Assembly (NCBI GenBank): GCA_003450915.1
Contig: DMEM01000007.1
Location: 1-5,818, forward strand
Length of the DNA stretch: 5,818 nt
DNA from: Alphaproteobacteria bacterium
Lineage (GTDB): Bacteria; Pseudomonadota; Alphaproteobacteria; UBA1280; UBA12223
Reading direction: 5' to 3'
Shown: positions 5,794-5,818 of the stretch, piece by piece
Layout of the letters: each line of letters starts with the position of its first letter
Numbering within the stretch: the stretch's first letter is position 1
Notes under the pieces: generated by a model
Databases searched by the model: none
Told to the model about the DNA's origin: nothing
Seen by the model: the letters and a program-made list of their open reading frames with translations, nothing else
Translations under genes and position numbers: made by a program

Positions 5794-5818
5794 TATATAT
5801 ACAAGTTATACATCACTG

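Noticed and set aside
5751..5818. End of an upstream gene (such as topA, often next to rnr in alphaproteobacteria)
   Set aside because: The stretch has early stops in the frames I checked and no recognisable protein end, so no gene can be supported here.

Overview
The window comes from a low-GC (roughly one-third G+C by eye) Gram-negative bacterium, most likely an alphaproteobacterium. The main evidence is the RNase R protein. Its catalytic-domain signatures (QSKAYYSPDNEGHYALAL, HFTSPIRRYADLVVHR, VPMLPERLSNGLCSL) read like alphaproteobacterial RNase R rather than the gammaproteobacterial version. A GC-rich palindrome of the GTCATCCCGGG...CCGGGATCTCA type, common as a dispersed repeat in Rickettsiales and other alphaproteobacteria, fits this. 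The placement is from memory of the families and has not been tested with a tree.

Layout: (1) 44-430 (+), a small protein resembling the uncharacterised UPF0158 family, near the left edge. (2) A near-consensus sigma70-type promoter (417-445) overlaps the end of that gene and drives a compact + strand cluster: a CNNM/CBS/CorC-type divalent-cation transporter (487-1773, TTG start), a CaCA-family Na+/Ca2+ antiporter of the YrbG type (1801-2745) and a small cytosolic alpha/beta hydrolase (2757-3503). Gaps are 27 and 11 bases, with no terminator between the genes. (3) 3504-3602 lies between convergent genes and holds two hairpins: the GC-rich repeat-like palindrome and a bidirectional rho-independent terminator. 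(4) 3603-5675 (-) is rnr, encoding RNase R, with its own promoter at 5696-5724. (5) The right edge (5725-5818) has no gene but carries a 25-bp imperfect dyad with a possible divergent + strand promoter around it.

The first two cluster genes are both ion transporters, one linked to Mg2+ (CorC/CNNM) and one to Ca2+ (CaCA), so the cluster is best read as a divalent-cation homeostasis or export operon. The hydrolase is co-transcribed but its substrate is unknown. RNase R is an unrelated housekeeping RNA-decay enzyme facing the operon. I found no mobile element, CRISPR array, tRNA, rRNA or defence system. The window is mostly ordinary; the points worth a second look are the unusual hydrolase active site, the palindromic repeat and the dyad upstream of rnr.
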